NCBI GenBank assembly: GCA_964491375.1
Contig: CAZBGL010000313.1
Span: forward strand, 1-9,025
Length of the DNA: 9,025 nucleotides
DNA from: CAZBGL01 sp964491375
Lineage (GTDB): Bacteria > Desulfobacterota > Deferrisomatia > Deferrisomatales > Deferrisomataceae
Direction of reading: 5' to 3'
Part shown: positions 1-6,936 of the stretch, piece after piece
Layout: each line of letters begins with the position of its first letter
How positions within the stretch are numbered: position 1 is the first letter of the stretch
Position numbers and translations under genes: made by a program
The notes under the pieces: generated by a model
What the model was told of the DNA's origin: nothing
What the model saw: the letters and a program-made list of their open reading frames with translations, nothing else
The model's database searches: none

Positions 1-1236
1 CTGCTGGACGTGCCCGTGGCGGTGGGGATCGGGCTGGCTTCGGTGGCCGCGTTCCTGTACCAGGGGGATTTCCCCCTCATGACCGCTCTCCAGCGCATGT
101 ACGGCGGGGTGGACTCGTTCCCCCTCATGGCCGTGCCCCTGTTCCTGTACGCCGGGGGCCTCATGGAGGCCGGCGGCATCTCCCGACGGGTCGTGGCGTT
201 TGCCGATGCGCTGGTGGGGTGGCTCCCCGGGGGCTTGGCCTCGGTGGCCGTGGTCTCGGCCATGTTCTTCGCCGGCATCTCGGGCTCGGCCGCGGCGGAC
301 ACGGCCGCGGTGGGGGGCATCCTGATCCCGGCCATGATCGGCCGGGGGTACGCACCCGCGTTCGCCGGCGCGGTCCAGGCCGCGGGGGGGAGCATCGGCG
401 TGGTGATCCCGCCGTCGATCCCCATGATCATCTTCGGGTTTCTCACCGGCGCGAGCATCGGCCGGCTGTTCGCGGGCGGCATCCTCCCCGGCGTGCTCAT
501 GGGGCTGAGCCTGGTGGCGGTGTCGGTGTTCGTGTCCCGCCGGCGGGGGTACGGTGCCAGCCAGCGGTTCTCCCTGGCCCGCGTGGGGCGCACCTTCCGC
601 GAGGCCCTGTGGGCCCTGGGCGCGCCGGTGGTGATCCTGGGCGGGATCCTGGGCGGGGTGTTCACGGCCACCGAGTCCGCGGCCGTGGCCGTGGGCTACG
701 CGTTCGTGGTGGGCCGGTTCCTGTACCGGGAACTGAGGTGGTCCGACATCCCGGGCATCTTTGTGCGGGGTTCGATCACCTCGGCCGTGATCCTGTTCAT
801 CATCGCGGCGGCCAGCGCCTTTTCCTGGCTCCTGGCCATCGAGGACATCCCCGCCACCCTGAGCCGGGGGCTCCTGGGTCTCACGGACAACCCGGTGCTC
901 CTGCTCCTGCTGGTCAACGCCGTTCTCCTCGTGGCCGGCACGTTCGTGGAGACCACGGCCAGCCTGATCCTGCTCGTGCCCGTGATCGTGCCCCTGGCGC
1001 CCAAGCTCGGCATCGACCTGACCCAGTTGGGGGTGATCGTGGTCATGAACCTGGCCATCGGGATGCTCACCCCGCCCCTGGGGATCTGCCTGATCGTGTC
1101 GTGCACCCTGAGCAACGAGCGCCTGGCGGCCATCAGCCGCGCCGTGCTCCCGTTCCTGGCCGTGCTGGTCGTGGACCTGCTCCTGGTGACCTTTTGGCCG
1201 CCGCTGACGACGTGGCTTCCCTCCCTCACCCGGTAG
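1..1236 (+). CDS. dctM: TRAP transporter large permease subunit (DctM family), 5' partial
   Basis: This is the large membrane subunit of a tripartite ATP-independent periplasmic (TRAP) transporter. It carries an organic acid or similar solute across the inner membrane using an ion gradient, with a periplasmic binding protein and a small DctQ subunit. The reading frame is open from base 1, and 411 residues are visible. DctM proteins usually have about 425-430 residues, so roughly 15-20 N-terminal residues lie outside the window; the GTG at base 10 is probably internal. Family signatures include FFAGISGSAAADTAAVG near residues 90-106, IPPSIPMIIFG near residues 137-147 and MLTPPLGIC near the C-terminus. 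The rest is a chain of hydrophobic segments consistent with about 11 membrane helices. The substrate cannot be told from sequence. DctP and DctQ genes would be expected upstream, outside the window. The 3' end overlaps the convergent pepF gene. Confidence 0.95.
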   Translation: MLDVPVAVGIGLASVAAFLYQGDFPLMTALQRMYGGVDSFPLMAVPLFLYAGGLMEAGGISRRVVAFADALVGWLPGGLASVAVVSAMFFAGISGSAAADTAAVGGILIPAMIGRGYAPAFAGAVQAAGGSIGVVIPPSIPMIIFGFLTGASIGRLFAGGILPGVLMGLSLVAVSVFVSRRRGYGASQRFSLARVGRTFREALWALGAPVVILGGILGGVFTATESAAVAVGYAFVVGRFLYRELRWSDIPGIFVRGSITSAVILFIIAAASAFSWLLAIEDIPATLSRGLLGLTDNPVLLLLLVNAVLLVAGTFVETTASLILLVPVIVPLAPKLGIDLTQLGVIVVMNLAIGMLTPPLGICLIVSCTLSNERLAAISRAVLPFLAVLVVDLLLVTFWPPLTTWLPSLTR

Positions 1237-3016
1237 GCCCGCTTTCCTCCAGGGCCTGGATCATGCCCTCGAGGACCTCGTATCCCCCCTTCCAGAACCC
1301 CGGGTCCTCCAGGTCGTAGCCCAGGCCGGCCACCAGGTCGGCCGGTGACCGGCTCCCTCCGGCCTCGAGCAACGAGCGAAGCCTGGGCACGAACGCCGCC
1401 CCTTCCTCCTGGTACCGGCGGTAGAGCGCGAGCACCAGGAGCTCGCCGAACACGTACGCGTAGCAGTAGAACCGGGTGTGTACGAAGTGGGGGATGGCCG
1501 TCCAGGCCCACCGGCTGGCCGGCACGTGCTCCACCGCGTCGCCGTAGGCCTCGTCCAGGGCCGACCGCCACAGCTCGCACAGCCGCTCCTCCGAGAGATA
1601 CCCCCTCGCCCCCTCCCGATGGGCCCGGTACTCGAAGTCGGTGTACAGGTTCTGGCGAAACGTGGTGGCGATGATGTCCTCCACCCGCTCGGCCAGGAGG
1701 TTCCGCCGCACCACCGGGTCCAGGCCCTCGGCCTCGAGGCGCCGCGCCAGCAGCAGTTCGCCGAACACGCTCGCGGTCTCGGCCATGGGAAGCACGGGCG
1801 CATACTCCAGGAGGGGCTGCCTCCTGGCCAGGGTGAAGTGGATGCCGTGGCCCAGTTCGTGGGCCAGGGTGGCCACGTCCCGGAGCTTTCCGGTGTAGTT
1901 CACGAGCACGTACACGGGAAGCTCCGGGGCTACACCCATGCAGAACGCGCCACCCGCCTTGCCCGGCCGGGGCGGAGCGTCGATCCGGCGGTCTTCGAAG
2001 AACGAGCGGGCCACCTCCGCCAGCCCCGGGTCGAACGAGGCGTAGGCCTCGAGCACCCACGCCCGGGCCCGGCCGAACGGCACGGGTTCGGGTTCCGGGC
2101 CCGGCAGCGGGGCCACCAAGTCCGTACTCCACAGACGGTCCACCCCCAGCACTCGAGCCTTCCACCGGTAGTACCGCCGGGCCAGGCCGTAGTGCTCCCG
2201 GGTGACGGCCATCAGGGTGTCCACGGCCCGCGGGGTGAGTTCGTTGCTCTTGTGCACGGGCTCCATCGGGTCGGCGTAGCGCCGCAGTTCCAGGTTCTGG
2301 CGGTGGTCCAGCACGAGCGCGTTCCACACGGCCGTGAACACCACCCGGTGGGCCTCGTAGGCCGCCACGTACGTCTCGTAGGCCCTGCGCCGCACCCCCC
2401 GGTCCGGGTGCTTCAGCAAGGCCAGGAGCTCCGGGCCGGTCATCTCCCGCTCCCGTCCCTCCAGCTCGAACCGGTACCGGAAGGACGCCGTGAGCTGGTC
2501 GTAGAGCTGGACGAAGGCCGACCGGCCGGCCAAGTCTTTGAGGGTGAGGAGCGACTCCTCGGGCTCGGTGAGCCGGTGGGGCCGGAGCGAGCGCACGTGG
2601 ACCAGGTAGTGGCGATAGCGCGCGAGCCCCGGTTCGTTCAGGGCCCTTTCGAACGCGTCGTCGGGGATCCGGTCGATCTGCAGTTCGAAGAACACGGTCT
2701 CCCGCCGAGCCCGGGTCGCCTCCTCCTTGACCCGGTGGAGCAGGGCCACGTGCTCCGGCCGGGTGGAGTCCGAGGCGAACAAAAGGTGCGCGTACGCATA
2801 CGGCCTGAGCGGCCTGGAGAGCGCCTCCTGATACCCCTCCACGGCCTCCAGGAGCTCCCGGGGCCCGGCATCCCCGAGACGGCCACGCCACGCCTCGCGC
2901 ACCGCCCGGGCCGCGGGCACCACGGCTCGGATGTCGTCCTCCAGGCGGGGGTCATCCGGTCCGGTATAGAGGGCGGAAAGGTCCCAGGTGGGCAGGTGTT
3001 CGTCGTTGCGTGCCAT
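1226..3016 (-). CDS. pepF: M3 family oligoendopeptidase (PepF-like zinc peptidase)
   Basis: This is a cytoplasmic zinc metallopeptidase of family M3 (oligoendopeptidase F/thimet oligopeptidase group) that cleaves short peptides. The 596-residue length is typical of PepF. The zinc-binding HELGH motif is at residues 386-390 (LAHELGHGIHF), with the probable third ligand in MAETAS at Glu413. The C-terminal HFVHTRFYCYAYVFG stretch matches the conserved substrate-binding His/Tyr region of the family. The frame is open about 180 codons further upstream, but that part is low-complexity Arg/Gly/Pro translation overlapping another gene's remnant. The chosen ATG begins MARNDEHLPTWDLSALY, a usual family N-terminus (the WDLS motif), and is preceded by GGAG 7 bases upstream. 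No convincing promoter lies just upstream, so it may be transcribed through from cobB. The stop codon lies inside the convergent dctM gene. Confidence 0.96.
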   Translation of the reverse strand: MARNDEHLPTWDLSALYTGPDDPRLEDDIRAVVPAARAVREAWRGRLGDAGPRELLEAVEGYQEALSRPLRPYAYAHLLFASDSTRPEHVALLHRVKEEATRARRETVFFELQIDRIPDDAFERALNEPGLARYRHYLVHVRSLRPHRLTEPEESLLTLKDLAGRSAFVQLYDQLTASFRYRFELEGREREMTGPELLALLKHPDRGVRRRAYETYVAAYEAHRVVFTAVWNALVLDHRQNLELRRYADPMEPVHKSNELTPRAVDTLMAVTREHYGLARRYYRWKARVLGVDRLWSTDLVAPLPGPEPEPVPFGRARAWVLEAYASFDPGLAEVARSFFEDRRIDAPPRPGKAGGAFCMGVAPELPVYVLVNYTGKLRDVATLAHELGHGIHFTLARRQPLLEYAPVLPMAETASVFGELLLARRLEAEGLDPVVRRNLLAERVEDIIATTFRQNLYTDFEYRAHREGARGYLSEERLCELWRSALDEAYGDAVEHVPASRWAWTAIPHFVHTRFYCYAYVFGELLVLALYRRYQEEGAAFVPRLRSLLEAGGSRSPADLVAGLGYDLEDPGFWKGGYEVLEGMIQALEESGPTG

Positions 3017-3075
3017 GGGAAGTCTCCGTCGTATATGCGTTGCCCGTCCGGAGGCGACCCTGCGGCGCCTCCCCG

Positions 3076-3244
3076 AAAATCCGTTCCAGGCCCCTCCACG
3101 GCTTCTCGAACGACGGGGGCCGCCGCCAAGAACCACGCCTCGAACTCCCGCTCGGCCAAGACCACGGCGCTCGGCCGATCCGGGAGCGCCCCTGGTCCAT
3201 GCCCCCCGCCCGAAGCGCCTCGTGGGCACATCGTCCCGGGCCAG
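3076..3244 (-). pseudogene. Remnant of a DUF4276-family protein
   Basis: No intact gene is present. From 3186 to about 3091 one frame reads LPDRPSAVVLAEREFEAWFL and then AAAPVVRE. From memory this closely resembles the central VVLAKREFEAWFLAAA block of DUF4276 proteins. Slightly upstream, at 3244-3209, a different frame reads LARDDVPTRRFG, which could match the LDADDDCPARLG-type acidic segment that precedes this block in the family; that match is weaker and would require a frameshift near 3190. DUF4276 proteins have about 200 residues, so the N-terminal half and the C-terminal third are missing. The fragment follows a decayed ATPase on the same strand, and from memory such ATPases are often paired with DUF4276 genes. 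The function of the intact family is uncertain; a Toprim-like nuclease role is possible. The pepF ribosome binding site follows within 60 bases. Confidence 0.6.
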
Positions 3245-3279
3245 CCCCCCTCCCGGGTCGGGCTCCTGGGGTCTGCGGA

Positions 3280-3602
3280 TCATGTTCCGTCGCGGCGCGA
3301 TCCGATCCGAAACGCGTAGTGCGCCTGCGAGCCGTCCGGCGGTTCCGGATCCGGGCGCATCCCGCAACGGGCAGGGTCGCCGCTCGAGCGCCGGCGCACT
3401 TCGTCGAGCCCCCGCGACCCCGAGCGGCGTGTTCGAGCGGTTGTTGGAGACTCTGGGCCACGAACCGCAACGCGTCGAGCGAGTTGCTTTTCCCGGATCC
3501 GTGGGGCCCGACGAGGAACGCGAGCCGGTCAAGTGCCACCCCGCAGCGTGCAATGCCGCGGTAGTTCTGCAGGCGGACCCGACGCAGGATCGGTCTATTC
3601 AT
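3280..3602 (-). pseudogene. Frameshifted, truncated AAA (RecF/SMC-like) ATPase
   Basis: The first 65 codons encode the N-terminus of a predicted AAA ATPase of the AAA_21/COG4637-like type. They read RLQNYRGIARCGVALDRLAF, then Walker A GPHGSGKS at residues 32-39, then LDALRFVAQSLQQPLEHAA. In the starting frame the sequence becomes meaningless after residue 65. Moving one base at the G-run (C-run 3409-3413 on the + strand) restores family-like sequence, LDEVRRRSSGDPARCG and later DGSQAHYAFRIGSR, until a TGA at 3282-3280. The gene therefore carries a -1 frameshift plus a truncation: intact members have about 350-420 residues with C-terminal signature and Walker B motifs, none of which remain. 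The ATG lies inside the last codons of cobB (8-bp overlap) and has a strong GGAGGT site at 3613-3608, so the gene was once translated as the next member of the cobB operon. Confidence 0.75.
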
Positions 3603-4989
3603 GGACGACCTCCGGCCCGAACCACCGCAAGGGCAGGGCCGGGCACGAGGCGAAGTGCAGGTGGATGTAGCTTCCCAGGGCCGAGCCCATCCGGTACCCC
3701 TCCCGCCCCAGGGGCTCGCCCCGGGCGCTGCGTACCCGGTACGCGGCCCGGGCGCCCGCGGGCGGGGCGACCAGATCGGAGTAGTGGAACTCGTGCCCCC
3801 GGGCCCGCAGGCCCTCCAAGCCGGGAAGGCCGGTCACCTCCACCTCCCGGTATCCGAGCCGGAACCGGTTGCGGCGCATCCTCACGCGCGCCCGGAACAC
3901 CCCCGCCATGGGATACACCCGTCCTTCCACGTCCTCCAGTTCGGCGCACAGGGCCATGAACCCGCCGCACTCGGCGTAGATCGGCACGCCTCGGCCGTGG
4001 AGCTCCCGGAGGCCCTCCAGGAACGCCTGGTTCCTGGCGAGGCGCCGGGCGTGCACCTCGGGGTACCCGCCCCCCAGGTACACGCCGTGGACGTCCGGCG
4101 GCACCCCGTCGCCCTCCAGGGGCGCAAAGCACACGATCTCGGCACCGGCCCTTCGGAGCACGGCGAGGTTCTCCTCGTAGTAGAAACAGAACGCCGCGTC
4201 CCGGGCCACCGCGATCCGGCGGCACCGGAGCAGCCGCACCGCCTGCTGGGGCGCCGCGCTTCCTGCGCCCCGGAATGCGGTGCGGTGGAGCAGTTCGTCC
4301 AGGTCGATGTGGGCCTCGGCCCTCGCGGCCAGCCGCTCGGCCCAGTCGGCGGCCAGCCCGGCGTCCTCAGGGGTCACCAGCCCCAGGTGGCGCTCGGGCA
4401 CGGCCAGGGCGGCCTCCCGGGGAAACGCCCCCAGGGCAGGGGGAAACCCGGCGGCTTCCAGGGCCTCGTCCAGGAGCCTCCGGTGGCCGGGGCTCCCCAC
4501 CCGGTTCCAGATCACCCCGGCCACGCGCACCGACGGGTCGAACCCGGCGAGCCCCCCGACCAGCGCGGCGGCCGTGCGCGCCATGGACCGCACGTCCACC
4601 ACGAGCACCACGGGGATCCCCAGGAGCGCCGCGAGATGTGCCGTGGAACCCTCGGGCCCCGAGCCCGAGGCACCGTCGAACAGTCCCATCACACCTTCCA
4701 CCACGGCCACGTCGCACCCCCGTGACGCGCCGAAAAAAATGCGGCGGTTCGCGGCCTCGGGGATCATCCACGTGTCCAGATTGTGGGAGGCGCGGCCCGT
4801 GACGCGGGCGTGGTGGGCCGGGTCGATGTAGTCCGGCCCGGCCTTGAACGCCTGGACCGAAAGCCCACGGGCCCTCAGGGCCGCGAGCACGCCGAGGGTG
4901 ATCGTGGTCTTGCCCGCGCCGGACCACGGGGCTGCGACCACGAAGGCTCTCCGGGGGCCGGCGGGCACCGCCTCAGTATCGGATGGCAA
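3595..4989 (-). CDS. cobB: Cobyrinate a,c-diamide synthase (CobB/CbiA)
   Basis: This enzyme performs the ATP- and glutamine-dependent amidation of the a and c side chains of cobyrinate (or hydrogenobyrinate) in cobalamin biosynthesis, in the cytoplasm. The 464-residue length matches CbiA (about 460). The N-terminal dethiobiotin-synthetase-like domain has P-loop APWSGAGKTT (residues 20-29) and the KAGPDYIDPAHH substrate/metal motif. A class I glutamine amidotransferase domain starts near residue 257, with nucleophile Cys341 in YAECGGFM and probable catalytic His443 in GSYIHLHF. The start used is a TTG at 4989, preceded by GAGGGG 4 bases upstream and overlapping the end of acyP by 17 bp. A GTG at 4968, just after the acyP stop, is an alternative but has a poorly spaced ribosome site. 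No other cobalamin gene or B12 riboswitch is visible. The related methanogen enzyme CfbB is unlikely in this context. Confidence 0.94.
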   Translation of the reverse strand: MPSDTEAVPAGPRRAFVVAAPWSGAGKTTITLGVLAALRARGLSVQAFKAGPDYIDPAHHARVTGRASHNLDTWMIPEAANRRIFFGASRGCDVAVVEGVMGLFDGASGSGPEGSTAHLAALLGIPVVLVVDVRSMARTAAALVGGLAGFDPSVRVAGVIWNRVGSPGHRRLLDEALEAAGFPPALGAFPREAALAVPERHLGLVTPEDAGLAADWAERLAARAEAHIDLDELLHRTAFRGAGSAAPQQAVRLLRCRRIAVARDAAFCFYYEENLAVLRRAGAEIVCFAPLEGDGVPPDVHGVYLGGGYPEVHARRLARNQAFLEGLRELHGRGVPIYAECGGFMALCAELEDVEGRVYPMAGVFRARVRMRRNRFRLGYREVEVTGLPGLEGLRARGHEFHYSDLVAPPAGARAAYRVRSARGEPLGREGYRMGSALGSYIHLHFASCPALPLRWFGPEVVHE

Positions 4990-5248
4990 AGGGCCCCTCG
5001 CCCTGGGGTTCGTCCCAGATCACGTCGCAGTGCTCCACCCGGGCGGCCGGCGGGCCCCTGCGGCACCAGGCCACGGCCCGCTCCACCCGGTCCCGGGGCC
5101 CCTCGAACACGGCCTCCACCGAGCCGTCGGGCCGGTTGCGCACCCAGCCCCGAAGCCCCAGCCGAAGGGCCACGTCCCGGGTGCTCGCCCGGAACCACAC
5201 CCCCTGCACCCGGCCGGACACGATCACGTGGGCTCGCACGGTGTCCAT
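4973..5248 (-). CDS. acyP: Acylphosphatase
   Basis: This is a small cytoplasmic enzyme that hydrolyses acyl phosphates such as carbamoyl phosphate and 1,3-bisphosphoglycerate. At 91 residues it has the standard single-domain length. The N-terminal signature GRVQGVWFRASTRDVA carries the phosphate-binding Arg20, and GWVRNRPDGSVEAVFEG carries the catalytic Asn38. The ATG at 5248 has an AAGGGG site about 7 bases upstream. It starts 16 bp after tldD ends and overlaps the predicted start of cobB, so it is probably translated from the same mRNA. The physiological role in this operon cannot be inferred; acylphosphatase genes are often scattered among unrelated genes. Confidence 0.96.
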   Translation of the reverse strand: MDTVRAHVIVSGRVQGVWFRASTRDVALRLGLRGWVRNRPDGSVEAVFEGPRDRVERAVAWCRRGPPAARVEHCDVIWDEPQGEGPFAIRY

Positions 5249-5264
5249 GGCTCACCCCTTCGTC

Positions 5265-6653
5265 TCATGACGCCGCCTCGCCTCCCACCACGAGTTCGGG
5301 GATCCGGATCGTAGGCTGGGCGTCCGCCACGGGAACCCCCTGGCCGTCCTTCCCGCAGGTGCCCACGGCGAAGCCCAGGTCGCTGCCCACCCGGTCGATC
5401 TCCCGAAGCACCCGGGGGCCGTTGCCCACGAGCACCGCGCCCCGTACGGGTTCGCCCTTCTCGCCGCCTTCGATCCGGTACCCCTCCGCCACCTCGAACA
5501 CGAAGTCGCCGCTCACGGTGTTCACCTGGCCGCCCCCCATGCGGGTCACGTACAGCCCGGATGGGGTCGAACGGAGGATCTCGTCCGGGTCGTGGGGACC
5601 GGGCGCGATGAACGTGTTCGCCATGCGGGGCATGGGCAGGTGCTCGAACGACTCCCGCCGGCCGTGGCCCGTGGGGTCCACCCCCATGCGGGCCGCGGTG
5701 ACGCGGCTGTGCAGGAACCCCAGGAGCACACCCCGCTCCACCAGCACCGTCCGCCGGGCCGGGGTTCCCTCGTCGTCGAACCGGTAGGAACCCCGGCGGC
5801 CCGGAAGCGTGGGATCATCCACCACGGTGACGAGGGGGCTCGCGATGGTCTCGCCCACCCGGCCCGCGTACACGGAATGCCCCTCCAGCACCAGATCGGC
5901 CTCGAGTCCGTGCCCCACCGCCTCGTGGATCATGGTGCCGCCCGCCTCGCCCGCGATCACCACGGGCATCCGGCCCCCGGGGGCACGGGGCGCCGTCAGC
6001 ATCCGGACGGCCCGCCGGGCCGCCCGGACCGCGGCCGCCTCGGCCTTTTCCGGCCCGTCCTGGAAGGCGTCCCACGGGACCGAGGCCCCCAGGGCCTCGT
6101 ACCCGGTCTGGAGCACGCCGTCGCCCGAGGCGACCACGAGCACCCCCAGATAAAATCCGGGGCGCCGTTCGCGCACGAACCGGCCGTCCGAGGCGCAGAC
6201 CCACACGTCCTGGTCCTGCTCCCGGAACACCACGCGCACCTGCCGGATTCTCGGGTCCACGGCGCGCACCACCCGGTCCAGCCGACGGCACAACTCGGCC
6301 CTCGGGTCCAGGGGGAGGGGCCGGCCGGGTTCCGTTTCGTCCAGAGGCGGCACGGAGCGGATCCCGCCCGTTCCTTTCGTCGCTCCGGAGCGGGTGCGCG
6401 CCACCTCGCGTGCCAGGTCCTCCAGATCCGTCGGGCGGGGCGCGGTCGCGTGGCCGTACCAGGTGCGCTCGCCCTCCACCACGCGCACGCCCGCGCCGTT
6501 CCGCACACCGCCGCGCGCTTCCTCCACCCGGCCATCCTCCAGGAGCACCGAGGCGTACCCGGCCCGTTCGTAGAACACCTCGGCCCACTCCCCGCCCCGG
6601 GCCAGGGCGGCCCGGAGCACGGCTTCGGGCACGAAGGGCGAGTGCTCCGTCAT
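5265..6653 (-). CDS. tldD: Metallopeptidase TldD
   Basis: TldD is the zinc-bearing subunit of the TldD/TldE (PmbA) metalloprotease, a cytoplasmic heterodimer that degrades unfolded or unstructured peptides; in E. coli it matures microcin B17 and degrades CcdA. The protein has 462 residues, the usual length. The zinc motif HExxxH is present as HEAVGH at residues 243-248 within GGTMIHEAVGHGLEADLVLEG-type sequence, and the conserved C-terminal cysteine is Cys433 in GTCGKDGQG. The frame is open further upstream, but the ATG at 6653 starts a normal family N-terminus and has GGAG 7 bases upstream. No tldE/pmbA partner is in the window, so it must lie elsewhere if the usual heterodimer forms. The gene heads the tldD-acyP-cobB cluster, and an extended -10 element lies 30 bases upstream. 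Confidence 0.95.
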   Translation of the reverse strand: MTEHSPFVPEAVLRAALARGGEWAEVFYERAGYASVLLEDGRVEEARGGVRNGAGVRVVEGERTWYGHATAPRPTDLEDLAREVARTRSGATKGTGGIRSVPPLDETEPGRPLPLDPRAELCRRLDRVVRAVDPRIRQVRVVFREQDQDVWVCASDGRFVRERRPGFYLGVLVVASGDGVLQTGYEALGASVPWDAFQDGPEKAEAAAVRAARRAVRMLTAPRAPGGRMPVVIAGEAGGTMIHEAVGHGLEADLVLEGHSVYAGRVGETIASPLVTVVDDPTLPGRRGSYRFDDEGTPARRTVLVERGVLLGFLHSRVTAARMGVDPTGHGRRESFEHLPMPRMANTFIAPGPHDPDEILRSTPSGLYVTRMGGGQVNTVSGDFVFEVAEGYRIEGGEKGEPVRGAVLVGNGPRVLREIDRVGSDLGFAVGTCGKDGQGVPVADAQPTIRIPELVVGGEAAS

Positions 6654-6913
6654 GGCACGCTCCAATCTCTGGATGGAAAGCGAGGATACCAGAACGCTGG
6701 GAAACCAGGAGGCTATCGATCCCCCGGCACGGTTCCGCCCGGAAGGCCGGAGCGGCCGATCGCGTCTCGGCTGTCCAACCCCTCCGCGCAGTCTCCCGGC
6801 CGGTGCTTCCGAGCACCCAAAATACGGGGGCCGTTCCGCACACTCCGTACCCGGGCAGGGGCCCTGCGATGTGCGGGCGCACCTGGAACGCCGTTCCCAC
6901 CTTCGGCCAGCGG
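6654..6913. other. 260-bp non-coding interval with short palindromes
   Basis: This stretch lies between the DUF4911-like gene and tldD, both on the minus strand. No frame gives recognisable protein; a minus-strand frame stays open here but its translation resembles nothing I know. It contains three closely spaced near-perfect palindromes: GCAGGG-G-CCCTGC at 6855-6867, GTGCG-GG-CGCAC at 6871-6882 and GGAACG-C-CGTTCC at 6885-6897. Their central spacers of 1-2 bases are too short for good RNA hairpins, so protein-binding sites or chance GC palindromy are more likely. The end nearest tldD is less GC-rich and contains its probable promoter. Confidence 0.5.
6683..6691 (-). promoter_or_regulatory. 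Possible extended -10 promoter for tldD-acyP-cobB
   Basis: On the minus strand this reads TGG followed by TATCCT, an extended -10 (TGn plus 4 of 6 matches to TATAAT). It ends 29 bases before the tldD ATG, giving a short leader that includes the GGAG ribosome site. No good -35 hexamer is present 16-18 bases upstream, which extended -10 promoters can tolerate. It is the best candidate start for the leftmost operon but rests on a short motif. Confidence 0.35.
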
Positions 6914-6936
6914 CTAACCGCTGTCGGCCGCTGGCC
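6905..6936 (-). terminator. Inverted repeat at the 3' end of the DUF4911-like gene
   Basis: A perfect 10-bp inverted repeat (GGCCAGCGGC at 6905-6914 and GCCGCTGGCC at 6927-6936) flanks a 12-base loop and covers the stop codon of the small minus-strand gene. It could form a strong RNA hairpin marking the transcript end. No T-tract follows it on the minus strand, so it is not a canonical intrinsic terminator; it may instead stabilise the 3' end or pause polymerase. A smaller competing hairpin (AGCGG/CCGCT, 6909-6922) overlaps it. Confidence 0.35.

Noticed and set aside
219..1319. A 366-codon open frame on the + strand overlapping dctM
   Set aside because: It is an out-of-frame reading of the dctM gene with Arg/Gly/His-rich composition; the dctM frame has clear family motifs.
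3030..3035. TATACG as a -10 element for pepF
   Set aside because: Transcription from it would start within the pepF ribosome site, removing it from the mRNA, and no -35 is present at the right distance.
1478..3319. A 613-codon open frame on the + strand
   Set aside because: It lies antisense to pepF, is rich in Gly/Arg/Pro/His/Val as expected from the complement of a GC-rich gene, and has no recognisable domain.
3017..3553. The 179-codon upstream extension of pepF
   Set aside because: The extension is Arg/Gly/Pro-rich low-complexity sequence, overlaps the ATPase/DUF4276 remnants, and the ATG at 3016 has a good ribosome site and a normal family N-terminus.
4990..5264. Cobalamin riboswitch upstream of cobB
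   Set aside because: The region is fully occupied by acyP coding sequence, and no B12-box-like motif was recognised there or upstream of tldD.
6697..6708. CTGG-GAAA-CCAG mini-hairpin with a GNRA-type loop
   Set aside because: The stem is only 4 bp and it lies on the strand opposite to the genes here; likely chance.
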